NCBI GenBank assembly: GCA_964516305.1
Contig: CAZEZH010000066.1
Coordinates: 1 to 17,134 of the forward strand
Reading direction: 5' to 3'
Length of the DNA: 17,134 bases
Origin: Lamprobacter sp964516305
GTDB taxonomy: Bacteria; Pseudomonadota; Gammaproteobacteria; Chromatiales; Chromatiaceae
Below, piece after piece: positions 7,303 to 15,300 of the stretch; position 1 is the stretch's first letter; each line of letters starts with the position of its first letter. The notes below the pieces were generated by a model. That model did not search any database. It was not told the origin of the DNA and saw nothing but the letters and a program-made list of their open reading frames with translations. A program made the position numbers and the translations under genes.

Positions 7303-7842
7303 TCAGGACTTTTGTGGCTCAAGTACCGCATCCAGGTTGAGCCCGTCACAGTAATCCATGAATTCCTCGCGCAGCGTTGCAATGTGGGTATCTGCCGGGA
7401 TACCGACGGTCATGTGCACCGCGAACATCGGCGTTCCGGTATGTGCGGCGGCGTAGGTGGTGGTCGCCATGTCTTCGATATTGATGCGCCGCTCGGCGAA
7501 GAAACCGGCGAGGTTGTTGACGATCCCGGGGTGATCCATCGCGATCACATCGACTGCATACGGCAGCTTGCCCTCGCCCTGAGCGCGTGCGCCGGTACGC
7601 TTGCTGACAATGGTCAGATCGAGTGAGCGCTGCAGCTCCGGTATTGCGTTCTCCACCTTCGCCAGGGTATTCCATTTGCCCTCGACCAGCAGGATGGCTG
7701 CGAACTCGCCGCCGAGTACCGTCATCCGACTATCCTCGATGTTGCAACCGTGCTCGAGGATACTCCGCGAGAGGTCGTTGACCAGGCCTGGGTGGTCGGC
7801 ACCGACCGCAGAGATGACGAGGTAAGTCTTATGCGTGGCCAT
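7303..7842 (-). CDS. gcvR: GcvR-like regulator with two ACT domains
   Basis: A 179-residue cytoplasmic protein made of two ACT domains. ACT 1 spans about 6-80 with DHPGLVNDLSRSILEHG, and ACT 2 spans about 95-175 with DHPGIVNNLAGFFAERR. The repeated DHPG-(I/L)-V-N pattern followed by NIED is the signature of GcvR, which in E. coli antagonises GcvA and represses the glycine cleavage operon in response to glycine. Divergence from dapA and linkage to bcp match the enterobacterial order. AGGA lies about 10 bases before ATG 7842. Outside enterics, GcvR homologues often occur without GcvA, so the regulatory target here is uncertain. No gcv operon or GcvA is in the window. Confidence 0.9.
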   Translation of the reverse strand: MATHKTYLVISAVGADHPGLVNDLSRSILEHGCNIEDSRMTVLGGEFAAILLVEGKWNTLAKVENAIPELQRSLDLTIVSKRTGARAQGEGKLPYAVDVIAMDHPGIVNNLAGFFAERRINIEDMATTTYAAAHTGTPMFAVHMTVGIPADTHIATLREEFMDYCDGLNLDAVLEPQKS

Positions 7843-7880
7843 TTCTCTGATTCCTGAGCGCTCGCGGCAAGAAGCGCTAA

Positions 7881-7911
7881 AGTGTAGCAGTAAGAGAGGA
7901 TCTCAAGCCAA
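7881..7911 (-). promoter_or_regulatory. Candidate gcvR promoter
   Basis: On the - strand, TGCTACACT (7881-7889) forms an extended -10 element with TACACT as the hexamer, 38 bases before the gcvR start. A -35 candidate TTGGCT (7906-7911) is 19 bases upstream, slightly long; TTGAGA (7901-7906) would be only 14 bases away. Pattern matching by eye only. Confidence 0.3.
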
Positions 7912-7938
7912 GCAGTGAAGCCGGCGCCCTGTCCGCGC

Positions 7939-7968
7939 TTGTAAAGCCTTCACGCGCCAAGATACCAT
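7939..7968 (+). promoter_or_regulatory. Candidate dapA promoter
   Basis: TTGTAA (7939-7944) and TACCAT (7963-7968), spaced 18 bases apart, each match four of six sigma-70 consensus bases. The -10 lies 34 bases before the dapA ATG. It lies back to back with the candidate gcvR promoter in the 160-base divergent region. Confidence 0.3.
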
Positions 7969-8002
7969 TCTGCTCTGTACTTTTGCCGGGGGTCTAACAG
8001 GA

Positions 8003-8878
8003 ATGATACGAGGTAGCATCGTCGCACTCGTGACACCGATGAGCGCGCATGGCGAAGTGGACGGCGAGGCGCTGGAGCGGCTTGTCGAGCTGCACGTGCA
8101 GGCTGGAACCGCTGCCATCGTCGCCGTTGGAACCTCCGGTGAGTCAGCAACACTTGATGAGAGCGAGCACTGCGATGTGCTTGCCCGCACTGTCGCCGCG
8201 GCCGCGGGACGCATCCAGGTCATTGCCGGAACTGGCGCGAACTCTACCACCGAGGCCATTCGCCTCACCCGGTGTGCGGCGGAAACCGGCGCGGATGCGG
8301 CGCTGCTGGTGACGCCGTACTATAACAAGCCAACGCAAGCGGGCCTGATTGAGCATTACCGGTGTATTGCCGACGCTGTCGATATCCCGCAGATCCTCTA
8401 TAACGTGCCCGGTCGTACCGCCTGCGACCTGTTGTCTGCAACGGCGCGTGAGCTGGCTAGCCATCCGCGTATCATCGGCATCAAGGACGCGACCGGGGAT
8501 CTCGCGCGCGTTGCAGAGTTGCGCGCTGGCTGCGGTCCGGACTTCGCGATCTACAGTGGCGACGACGCGACTGGCTGCGATCTGATGCTGCAGGGTGGCG
8601 ACGGGGTGATCTCGGTCACGACCAATGTCGCGCCGGCCCTGATGGCGCAGCTCTGTGAACTGGCGCTTGCTGGCCAGCGTGATCAAGCCCTGGCGCTGGA
8701 TGCGCGGCTCAATCCCCTGCACCGCAACCTGTTTGTCGAATCCAACCCGATACCGGTCAAATGGGCCTTGCACGAAATGGGCCTGATCGGCACTGGGATT
8801 CGTCTACCGCTCACCTGGCTATCCGAAGCGCATCATGCGGTGGTGCGCCAGGCCCTGATCGATGCGGGCGTCCTGTAA
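8003..8878 (+). CDS. dapA: 4-hydroxy-tetrahydrodipicolinate synthase
   Basis: This 291-residue cytoplasmic TIM-barrel enzyme condenses pyruvate with aspartate semialdehyde, the first committed step of the diaminopimelate/lysine pathway. The Schiff-base lysine is K161 in IIGIKDATGD. The catalytic triad residues T44 (AVGTSGES), Y107 (TPYYNKPT) and Y133 (LYNVPGRTA) and the substrate-binding R138 sit at the same numbering as in E. coli DapA, which supports the chosen start. Length matches the family. AGGA directly precedes the ATG, so the effective Shine-Dalgarno may be the GGGGG about 10 bases upstream. bamC follows on the same strand. Confidence 0.98.
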   Translation: MIRGSIVALVTPMSAHGEVDGEALERLVELHVQAGTAAIVAVGTSGESATLDESEHCDVLARTVAAAAGRIQVIAGTGANSTTEAIRLTRCAAETGADAALLVTPYYNKPTQAGLIEHYRCIADAVDIPQILYNVPGRTACDLLSATARELASHPRIIGIKDATGDLARVAELRAGCGPDFAIYSGDDATGCDLMLQGGDGVISVTTNVAPALMAQLCELALAGQRDQALALDARLNPLHRNLFVESNPIPVKWALHEMGLIGTGIRLPLTWLSEAHHAVVRQALIDAGVL

Positions 8879-8985
8879 ACTGCTTGGCCACTGGCTCGAG
8901 GCATCTGACCATCACGATGAAGATCCTGTCACCGCTGGCGCCCCGTGCGTCGGACTTGTTGCTGCCTAGTAGCACAGCCGCTTGG

Positions 8986-10176
8986 ATGCGCCGCCGGTCA
9001 TGGCTGACTATCCTCGGTTTGCTGCTGCCGCTCGGGCCGTTGATGCTGGGCGGCTGCGGCAGTTCGCTCAACGTAGACAAGTACTTTCCGGATCGGCAAG
9101 TCGAATACAAGAAGGCGCGTGAGGCCAACGAGAACCTCGAGCTGCCACCAGATCTGGCGAGTACCTCGTTCAACGACGCGCTCGATATCCCCGGTCCAAG
9201 CGGGACGACCACCTTCTCGTCCTATGCTGGCGGCCAAGAGGCTCGCAGGCGCATGGCGGGCAGCAGCGAGGTCTTGCCCGAGGTCTCCGGCGTCTCGCTT
9301 GAACGCTCTGGGGATCAGCGCTGGCTCGAGGTCGATGACTCGCCCCAGGTCGTCTGGCCGCAGGTCGTCGCCTTCTGGCGGCAGCAGGGCATCCTGCTCG
9401 AGGAGCAAGACCCGGCGGTCGGCGTGATGAAGACCGACTGGCTCGAGAATCGCGCCGAGATCAGAAAAGACTTCGTCACCAATATGATGCGCAAGGTCGC
9501 CGGGGGGCTCTATGCGACCTCGACCCGGGATCAATACCGGGTGCGCATCGATGCCGGGCCGCGCTCAGGGACCTCCGAGCTCTATCTCACCCATCGCGGC
9601 ATGGAAGAGCGCCTGGTGCGCAACACCGTCGGCGAGGGCTCAACCACAGTCTGGGAGCCAGCGCCCACCGATCCTGGCAAAGAGGCCGAGATGCTGCGGC
9701 GCCTGATGCTCTATCTCGGCGTCTCTGACAGCAATGCCGAACGCATGTTGGCGCAGGGCGGCAGCAGCACGGCTGGCGCGCCTGCGGCGTCGCGTGGCTC
9801 CGCCAGCACGGCCCGGCTCGTGACCTCCGGTGGCGGTAGCGAGCTGGTGATCCCAGAGGAATTCCGCCGCGCCTGGCGTCAGACCGGCCTCGCACTGGAT
9901 CGCACCGGATTCGCCGTCGAAGATCGGGACCGCAGCGCTGGCGTCTTCTTCGTGCGCTATGATGACCCGACCAAGCGCGAGAAGAAGAAAGGGCTGCTGT
10001 CGAAGATGGCGTTCTGGGATGGCGGTGGCGGTCCGGACAAGGCCAAGACCTACCAGATCCGCGTTGAGGGGGATGCGCAAGAGAGTCGCGTCAGGGTCCA
10101 CGATGAGGCTGGACGGCGCGATACCTCAGCCACCGCGGAGCAGATCCTGAGGCTGTTGAAGGAGCAACTTGGCTGA
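8986..10176 (+). CDS. bamC: Outer membrane assembly lipoprotein BamC
   Basis: A predicted outer-membrane lipoprotein of 396 residues and accessory subunit of the BAM beta-barrel assembly machine. From ATG 8986 it has an ideal lipoprotein signal: MRRR, a hydrophobic core, then the lipobox LGGC with C24 as the lipidated residue; G at +2 fits outer-membrane sorting. The mature N-terminus (SSLNVDKYFPDR, then LELPPDL) is the extended BamD-binding segment of BamC. Two helix-grip-like domains follow (about 105-225 and 285-396), joined by a Gly/Ser/Ala-rich linker. It is longer than E. coli BamC (344 residues). An in-frame ATG at 8917 would add 23 residues before the signal and is less likely. Its position right after dapA matches the conserved dapA-bamC operon. 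Confidence 0.92.
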   Translation: MRRRSWLTILGLLLPLGPLMLGGCGSSLNVDKYFPDRQVEYKKAREANENLELPPDLASTSFNDALDIPGPSGTTTFSSYAGGQEARRRMAGSSEVLPEVSGVSLERSGDQRWLEVDDSPQVVWPQVVAFWRQQGILLEEQDPAVGVMKTDWLENRAEIRKDFVTNMMRKVAGGLYATSTRDQYRVRIDAGPRSGTSELYLTHRGMEERLVRNTVGEGSTTVWEPAPTDPGKEAEMLRRLMLYLGVSDSNAERMLAQGGSSTAGAPAASRGSASTARLVTSGGGSELVIPEEFRRAWRQTGLALDRTGFAVEDRDRSAGVFFVRYDDPTKREKKKGLLSKMAFWDGGGGPDKAKTYQIRVEGDAQESRVRVHDEAGRRDTSATAEQILRLLKEQLG

Positions 10177-10257
10177 ATGCGCCTGCCGCCGAGATCGATT
10201 TGCCCCTGTTCATCGGCCATGCTGGGACACTTCGATTCGGCCCCTGGTTGATTCAGT

Positions 10258-12006
10258 TTAGGCGTCTAGTTCTAGCCCAAGCAGTTGCGGGTAGATAGGC
10301 GCCTTGAGCAGTTCGTCGTGGGTGCCGCGCTCGGCGACGCGCCCCTGGTCAAGGACCAGGATCTCGTCCATCTGCGCGAGCGCGACGGGCCGATGGGTGA
10401 TCATCAGCACGGTGCGCCCTTCCATGAGCTGTTGCACGGCATCCATCAATGCGCGTTCGGTAACGGCGTCTAGGCCTTCAGTTGGCTCGTCCAGCAGCAA
10501 GATCGGCGCATCACGGAGTAGCGCGCGGGCGATCGCAATGCGGCGCGCCTGGCCGCCGGACATGCGTACTCCAGTCTCGCCAACCCAGGTGTCGTAACCC
10601 TCGGGCAGCTCGGCGATGAAGTCGTGGATCTGGGCCGTCGTACAGGCCTGCTCGAGGCGTCCTTGAGAGGCATCGGGCGCGGCGATCAGCAGATTTTCGC
10701 GGATGCTGGTATCGAACAGATGGCTGTGTTGCGAGACTAGGGCGATGCGGCTGCGTAGATCCTCACCCGGGAACTGCTCCAGCGGCACGCCGCCGAGCTG
10801 GATCATGCCGGCCTCTGGCATCCAGAAGCGCAGCAGCAGGTTGAACAGCGTGGTCTTGCCTGAGCCGGTGGCGCCGACGATGGCGACCCGCCGACCCGGC
10901 GGTAGCTCGAGATCGATGCCATCGAGCGTCGGTCGCTCGTGGGTCGAGCTAGAACCCTTGCTGGGATAGCGAAAGCGCAGGTCTTTGATCACTAGCCCGC
11001 TGTCTTTCGGCTGTGGCGCCGGGCCGGTCGGCTCCGGCACCGCGGGCTCCGTATCGACGATTGCGAATAAGCGCCTTGCGGCGGTCAGTGTCGATTCAAG
11101 CTGCTGGAAGGCCATCGGCAAGGGCGCGACCGCCTCGAAGGTCGCCAGCGAGAACAGGGCCAGCATCGCCAGCTGCGGTGGCGCCAGGCTGCCATCATGC
11201 ACCAGCGGAATACCGAGCCAGAGCATGCCCCAGAGGGTGAGGTTGGCGGTCAGTCCGGTCGCGGCCTGGGCGATGCCGGTGAGCTGACCCATGCGCTCCT
11301 GCTCGCTGACCAAGGCTCGGCTCAGGCTGTCGAGATACTGGGCATGGCTGTCGGCCGCGCCGTAGATCAGCAGCTCGGACAGGCCCTGGGTGCCGTCGAT
11401 GCCGGCCTGCCGCAGCTCGGCCTGGATCTCGACGATGCGCCGGCCCGGTTGTTTGCCGAGCCGATGCCCAGCCCAGGGTAGGGCGACGCCAGCGATCAGC
11501 AGCATATCCAGCAACAGCAGCGCGAGCCCCAGATCGAAGAACGCCGTGAAGACAAAGAATACGAACCCAGCGGTGATCGCGACCAGCACGGGCACCAGCA
11601 CGCGCACATAAAGGTTGTCGAGCGCGTCGATATCGGCGCGGATGCGGGTCAGCAGATCGGCGCTGTGGTATTCCATCAGCCGCGCTGGCGCCAGCGGCTC
11701 CAAATGCCGATAGAACCAGACCCGCAGCCCGGCGAGTTGGCGCAACGTGGCCTCATGTGTGATCAGGCGCTCGAAATAGCGCCCGGCGGTGCGGCCGATG
11801 GCGCTGCCGCGAATGATGGCCGCCGGGGTGAAGTAGTTCATCGCGACCCCAGCCGCGCCAGCGACCGCCATCGCGGTGATGAACCAGCCTGAGATTGCCA
11901 TCAGGGTCACATTGGCCAGCAGCGTGACCAAGGCCACTGCGAAGCCGCCCAGCATCCAGCGGCGATAGGGCTGGAACAGCTGCCAGAGCCGAATCAGTTC
12001 AGGCAT
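10258..12006 (-). CDS. cydC: Thiol reductant ABC exporter subunit CydC
   Basis: A 582-residue half-transporter, partner of CydD in the inner-membrane heterodimer that exports cysteine and glutathione to the periplasm; loss blocks cytochrome bd assembly in E. coli. The transmembrane domain (about 1-310, six segments) precedes the ATPase domain with Walker A GATGSGKT (378-385), Q-loop Q426, signature MSGGQ (482-486), Walker B ILLLDEPT (D506, E507) and H-loop H538. The signature is followed by ARRIAIARAL, as in CydC. The start ATG overlaps the last bases of cydD by 8 bases, so translation is probably coupled. It is convergent with bamC, with an 81-base gap lacking a clear terminator. Confidence 0.95.
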   Translation of the reverse strand: MPELIRLWQLFQPYRRWMLGGFAVALVTLLANVTLMAISGWFITAMAVAGAAGVAMNYFTPAAIIRGSAIGRTAGRYFERLITHEATLRQLAGLRVWFYRHLEPLAPARLMEYHSADLLTRIRADIDALDNLYVRVLVPVLVAITAGFVFFVFTAFFDLGLALLLLDMLLIAGVALPWAGHRLGKQPGRRIVEIQAELRQAGIDGTQGLSELLIYGAADSHAQYLDSLSRALVSEQERMGQLTGIAQAATGLTANLTLWGMLWLGIPLVHDGSLAPPQLAMLALFSLATFEAVAPLPMAFQQLESTLTAARRLFAIVDTEPAVPEPTGPAPQPKDSGLVIKDLRFRYPSKGSSSTHERPTLDGIDLELPPGRRVAIVGATGSGKTTLFNLLLRFWMPEAGMIQLGGVPLEQFPGEDLRSRIALVSQHSHLFDTSIRENLLIAAPDASQGRLEQACTTAQIHDFIAELPEGYDTWVGETGVRMSGGQARRIAIARALLRDAPILLLDEPTEGLDAVTERALMDAVQQLMEGRTVLMITHRPVALAQMDEILVLDQGRVAERGTHDELLKAPIYPQLLGLELDA

Positions 12007-13771
12007 ACGCGCCTCCAGGCTCCAGCAGTCGCACCATGCGCCGGTAAGGCCCGTCGCGCTCGATCAGCTCGTCATGGGTGCCGGATTCGACGATCTGTCC
12101 GCCATCGATCACAAGAATGCGGTCGGCGTTGCGCACCGTGCTCAGTCGATGCGCGATCACCAGCATCGAGCGGCCCTCTGCGAGCTGATCGACCGCGCGC
12201 TGCACCAAGGCCTCGCTAGCCGGATCGAGGCTGGCGGTGGCCTCGTCCAAGATCACCAGTCGGGCATCGCGCAAGAAGGCGCGCGCCAACGCAATGCGCT
12301 GGATTTGACCGCCCGAGAGTCCGGCGCCGCGCTCGCCGACCGGCGTCTCATAGCCCTGTGGTAGCCGATCGATAAACTCGCTCGCCTGGGCGCGTTCGGC
12401 CGCTTTGAGCACCTCATCAAGGGGGGCATCGGGTAGTCCGAGACGGATGTTGTCGGCGATGCTGCCTTGGAACAGCCGCGGCTGCTGCGGCAGCCAGGCG
12501 AGACGGCGGCGCCAGTCGTCGATGGCCAGCGCGTTCAGATCCTGGTCATCGATGCTGATGCGACCCGCCTCGGGGCGGATGAAGCCGAGCAACAGACTCG
12601 CGACCGTGGTCTTGCCGGCCCCGCTGGGTCCAACCAGCGCGATGCGCTCGCCGGGCTTGATCTCAAGCTGCGCGCCAGCGAGCGCCGGTCGCCCCGGCTC
12701 ATAGCTGAACGAGACGGCCTCGAAGCGGATATGCAGCGGGCTGTCTGCGCTCAGACTCGCAGCCTGCTTCGGCGGTGGAGGCAGTTCAGTATCCATCACC
12801 GCGACCAGGCGCTCGGCGGCGGCGATCGCCTCCATGCGGCCGTGATAATGGGTACCGAGGTTGCGCAGCGGTCCATAGAACTCGGGTGCCAGCAGCAGGA
12901 TGAAGAAGCCAGTGACGAAGCTGATCTCGGGCGGGGCGATCAGATCCGGGATCGGCAGGTCGAGCTGATAGAGCCGAAAACCGATAAAGACCGCGATGAT
13001 GGCAATGCCCAGCGTCGAGAACAGCTCGAGCACTGCGGAGGTCAGAAAGGCGACGCGCAGTACGCGCATGGTGCTGGCGCGATAGTCCTCGGAGATGCGT
13101 GCGATCACCTCGGCCTCGCGGCGGCTGGCATTGAACAGCTTCAGCGTCGTCATGCCCTGGATCACATCGAGAAAGTGCGCGCCCATGCGGGCCAAGTCCT
13201 TCCAGAGCTGCTGATTCAGCCGCTCGACGCTACTGCCGATCAGGATCATGAAGACCGGGATCAGCGGCGCGGTCACCAGCATGATCAGCGCCGAGAGCCA
13301 ATCCAGCGGCAGCACCACGATCAGGATCGCGAGCGGGATCAGCGCGGTCAGCGACATCGCCGGCAGATAGCGTGAGTAGTAGGCTTCGACGGCCTCGATG
13401 CCGCGGGTTAGATCCTCGGCGATGGCGCCGCTGCGCTGTCCCGCCATCCAGGCAGGGCCGGCAGCCTGGATATGGCGATAAAGCCGATCGCGCAGGCTGA
13501 TCTTGACCTGAGCCGCGGCGCGGAAGGCACTCTGCTCCGAGGCCCAGGCGATGGCTGCACGCACTGCGAATAGCACGAGCAGTGGCCAGAGCCAGGGCGA
13601 GACCGTCGCCAGGCTAGCATCGCTAAAGACGACGCTGTTGATGATCTGAGCCAACAGCCAGGCCTGCAGGATCAGCAGGACCCCGTTGCCGAGGCCGAGC
13701 CCGACCGAGAGCCGCAGCCAGCGCGAGGCTAGCGGCTTTTGGTCATCAAGCAGTGCGCGGGGGGCAGTCAA
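11999..13771 (-). CDS. cydD: Thiol reductant ABC exporter subunit CydD
   Basis: A 590-residue half-transporter and first gene of the cydDC unit. The membrane domain covers about 1-325, including the family segments AGPAWMAG (104-111), PLIPVFM (169-175) and LAPEFYGPLRNLGTHYH (294-310), which are close to E. coli CydD. The ATPase domain has Walker A GPSGAGKT (381-388), signature LSGGQ (485-489), Walker B LVILDEAT (D509, E510) and H541. The start appears to be TTG at 13771: an in-frame TGA lies 11 codons upstream and no ATG intervenes. No strong Shine-Dalgarno is visible. No cydAB is in the window. Confidence 0.94.
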   Translation of the reverse strand: MTAPRALLDDQKPLASRWLRLSVGLGLGNGVLLILQAWLLAQIINSVVFSDASLATVSPWLWPLLVLFAVRAAIAWASEQSAFRAAAQVKISLRDRLYRHIQAAGPAWMAGQRSGAIAEDLTRGIEAVEAYYSRYLPAMSLTALIPLAILIVVLPLDWLSALIMLVTAPLIPVFMILIGSSVERLNQQLWKDLARMGAHFLDVIQGMTTLKLFNASRREAEVIARISEDYRASTMRVLRVAFLTSAVLELFSTLGIAIIAVFIGFRLYQLDLPIPDLIAPPEISFVTGFFILLLAPEFYGPLRNLGTHYHGRMEAIAAAERLVAVMDTELPPPPKQAASLSADSPLHIRFEAVSFSYEPGRPALAGAQLEIKPGERIALVGPSGAGKTTVASLLLGFIRPEAGRISIDDQDLNALAIDDWRRRLAWLPQQPRLFQGSIADNIRLGLPDAPLDEVLKAAERAQASEFIDRLPQGYETPVGERGAGLSGGQIQRIALARAFLRDARLVILDEATASLDPASEALVQRAVDQLAEGRSMLVIAHRLSTVRNADRILVIDGGQIVESGTHDELIERDGPYRRMVRLLEPGGAYA

Positions 13772-14051
13772 GCGTGTAGCGAATCGAGAGCTAATGGCGC
13801 GTCAGACGCGCGGAAGAGATCGAGTGAGGAGAATGACACGTCAGGTCGCTAGGACCCAGCCATCAGCGGTCGCCGTTTTGCTCGGTTAAGCTCAAGCGTC
13901 AAAGCATCTGGTGTCCGCCAGGGCTGTGCCTGTTCGATCAAGACCGTACAGAACGAAGCAGCGATTGTAACAAGTCTCGATCGATACGCGAGAACCGATT
14001 CGCGTGCCGGCCCCGGCGCCGGCATGGGCCATGCTGCACACTTTCTTCCCC
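13772..14051. other. Intergenic region between the lipocalin gene and cydD
   Basis: There are 280 bases with no credible gene. Read on the - strand it runs from the end of the lipocalin gene into cydD. It contains two GC-rich inverted repeats (14006-14034) that may end the upstream operon, and further on a TACAAT hexamer (13964-13969 on the - strand), a good -10 match but without a recognisable -35. The sequences TCTCG..CGAGA and CGCGA..TCGCG at about 13975-14004 share the CGCGAGA segment, so the two hairpins would be mutually exclusive. I could not find a clear FNR or ArcA box. Confidence 0.4.
14006..14034 (-). terminator. Candidate terminator-like hairpins after the lipocalin gene
   Basis: GCCGGC (14006-14011) pairs with GCCGGC (14018-14023) around a six-base loop, and GCATGGGCCATGC (14022-14034) is a second short inverted repeat. 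Both lie within 46 bases after the lipocalin stop codon. No T-run follows on the - strand, so this is not a textbook intrinsic terminator. Confidence 0.3.
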
Positions 14052-14597
14052 TCAGCCAGCCTGTTGCGGGACGCGCTCGAGCTTGCTGGGATCGTAGCCG
14101 ACACTCTCGATAAACGCCTTCGTCTCTTCGAATTCCGCGTCGCTGAAGTCCGGCGTTCTCGACATCACCCAGACATAGTCCCGCTTGGCGCGTCCAATGA
14201 CCGTGTTCTGATAGTCATCATCCAGAGAGATGATGCGAAAATCGGCCTTGATCGGCCAGATGAACTGCATCCCCCAGTGGGCGTTGGTCGTCGTATCCAG
14301 CACAAAGCCCTTCGGATGGTGGACCTTCTGCGGCCCGTCGAAGGCATCCTTATTGAAGGTGAAGGTGGTGGCGATGGTCCCATCCGGGTTCAGCGCATAG
14401 GACTCGACGGCGTTATGGGCACCCTTCTCGACGAAGGTCGGGATGTTGGCGACCACGTACCAATCGCCCATGAATCGCTCTAGATCGACTTGATCAACAG
14501 TCTTCATCGGTTCACCTCCGGTTTCGGTACAGCCGCTGAGCAGACTGAGGATGCCGGCCGCGAGCAGCAACTGCAGTGTTGGTTGAAATCGCCGCAT
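14052..14597 (-). CDS. Lipocalin family lipoprotein (Blc-like)
   Basis: A 181-residue predicted outer-membrane lipoprotein with a lipid-binding beta barrel. The signal peptide ends in the lipobox LLSGC with C23 lipidated; T at +2 fits outer-membrane sorting. The first lipocalin motif GDWYV is at 44-48, and the later conserved part reads RDYVWVMSRTPDF. E. coli Blc binds lysophospholipids and fatty acids and has been linked to envelope stress. The start ATG overlaps the stop of the DUF6134 gene (TGATG), with GGAG 7 bases upstream, so translation is likely coupled. The ligand cannot be deduced. Confidence 0.93.
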   Translation of the reverse strand: MRRFQPTLQLLLAAGILSLLSGCTETGGEPMKTVDQVDLERFMGDWYVVANIPTFVEKGAHNAVESYALNPDGTIATTFTFNKDAFDGPQKVHHPKGFVLDTTTNAHWGMQFIWPIKADFRIISLDDDYQNTVIGRAKRDYVWVMSRTPDFSDAEFEETKAFIESVGYDPSKLERVPQQAG

Positions 14598-15277
14598 CAG
14601 AGTCTCCGGTAGATCAGTTTGGCGCCTTTGCCCGTGTCACTGGTCAAGCGCACCCAGCCCAGCGCGTCGTTATACCAGAGGTCGATGGTCAACTCGTCGG
14701 TGGCAAGCTGGTAGTGGGTCGCTGTCACCTTGTTGCCGTTGACCTCGACTTGGTCAGGCCCGCGCTTTTGAATGCGCACCGCCTCAAGCTCTCCGGTCTG
14801 CGGGTTCAAGAGCTTCGGTTGCTCGAGGATGGCTGGGTCCCAGTAGGCGAAGGTCTTCACGCAGCCGTCGAATTGCTCGACGTCCTGACCACGATCGACT
14901 TGAAAGGCGCCATCGAGCACTGAGCCGTCGATCTGGTAGCGGGTGCCGTTGTCATTGGTCGTCGAGTTGAGCCGTTCCAGGCAACCGTTGCGAAAGAGCT
15001 CGTTGCTCCGGTGGCGGTAGCGGTAGGCGGTGATGAAGAGAAAATCGACCTCGAAGTCGGCCTGGCTGGTAACGCGCTGTTGTTCACCGCTGGCGTCGAT
15101 CTCGAAGCTGTGCTCACCGATCGGCTTCTCGTCGAGCAAGACCTCGAAGCGAAAGCTCTGATCGACCGCGGCGCTCGTCGAGAGGCTGGCGAGACTCAAG
15201 AGTCCGCCAATCGCAGAGGCGAGCAAGGGGGCGATCCTACGCACCTGAACCTTGGGTTTAGCGCATCGGTTAATCAT
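14597..15277 (-). CDS. Exported protein of the DUF6134 type, function unknown
   Basis: A 226-residue protein with a signal peptide (about 1-37; basic PKVQVRR, hydrophobic core, ending STSAA). The mature part is beta-rich with alternating polar and hydrophobic residues. It starts FRFEVLLDEKPIGEHSFEI and ends in KGAKLIYRRL, a pattern I associate with DUF6134. Two cysteines, C99 (RNGCLERL) and C139 (FDGCVKTF), could form a periplasmic disulfide. No enzymatic motif is visible. GGAG lies 7 bases before ATG 15277, almost the same leader as that of the lipocalin gene. It sits between a DUF1295 gene and a lipocalin gene in one operon, suggesting an envelope-lipid role by inference only. Confidence 0.8.
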   Translation of the reverse strand: MINRCAKPKVQVRRIAPLLASAIGGLLSLASLSTSAAVDQSFRFEVLLDEKPIGEHSFEIDASGEQQRVTSQADFEVDFLFITAYRYRHRSNELFRNGCLERLNSTTNDNGTRYQIDGSVLDGAFQVDRGQDVEQFDGCVKTFAYWDPAILEQPKLLNPQTGELEAVRIQKRGPDQVEVNGNKVTATHYQLATDELTIDLWYNDALGWVRLTSDTGKGAKLIYRRL

Positions 15278-15300
15278 CAGGGGTCTCCAGCAAGGGAAGG

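Noticed and set aside
8761..8985. Longer BamC starting inside dapA
   Set aside because: This would place about 75 residues ahead of a perfect lipoprotein signal peptide; the start at 8986 gives the expected lipobox position.
12467..13375. 302-codon + strand frame inside cydD
   Set aside because: Composed largely of Gln, Arg, Asp and His repeats; antisense shadow of the CydD reading frame.
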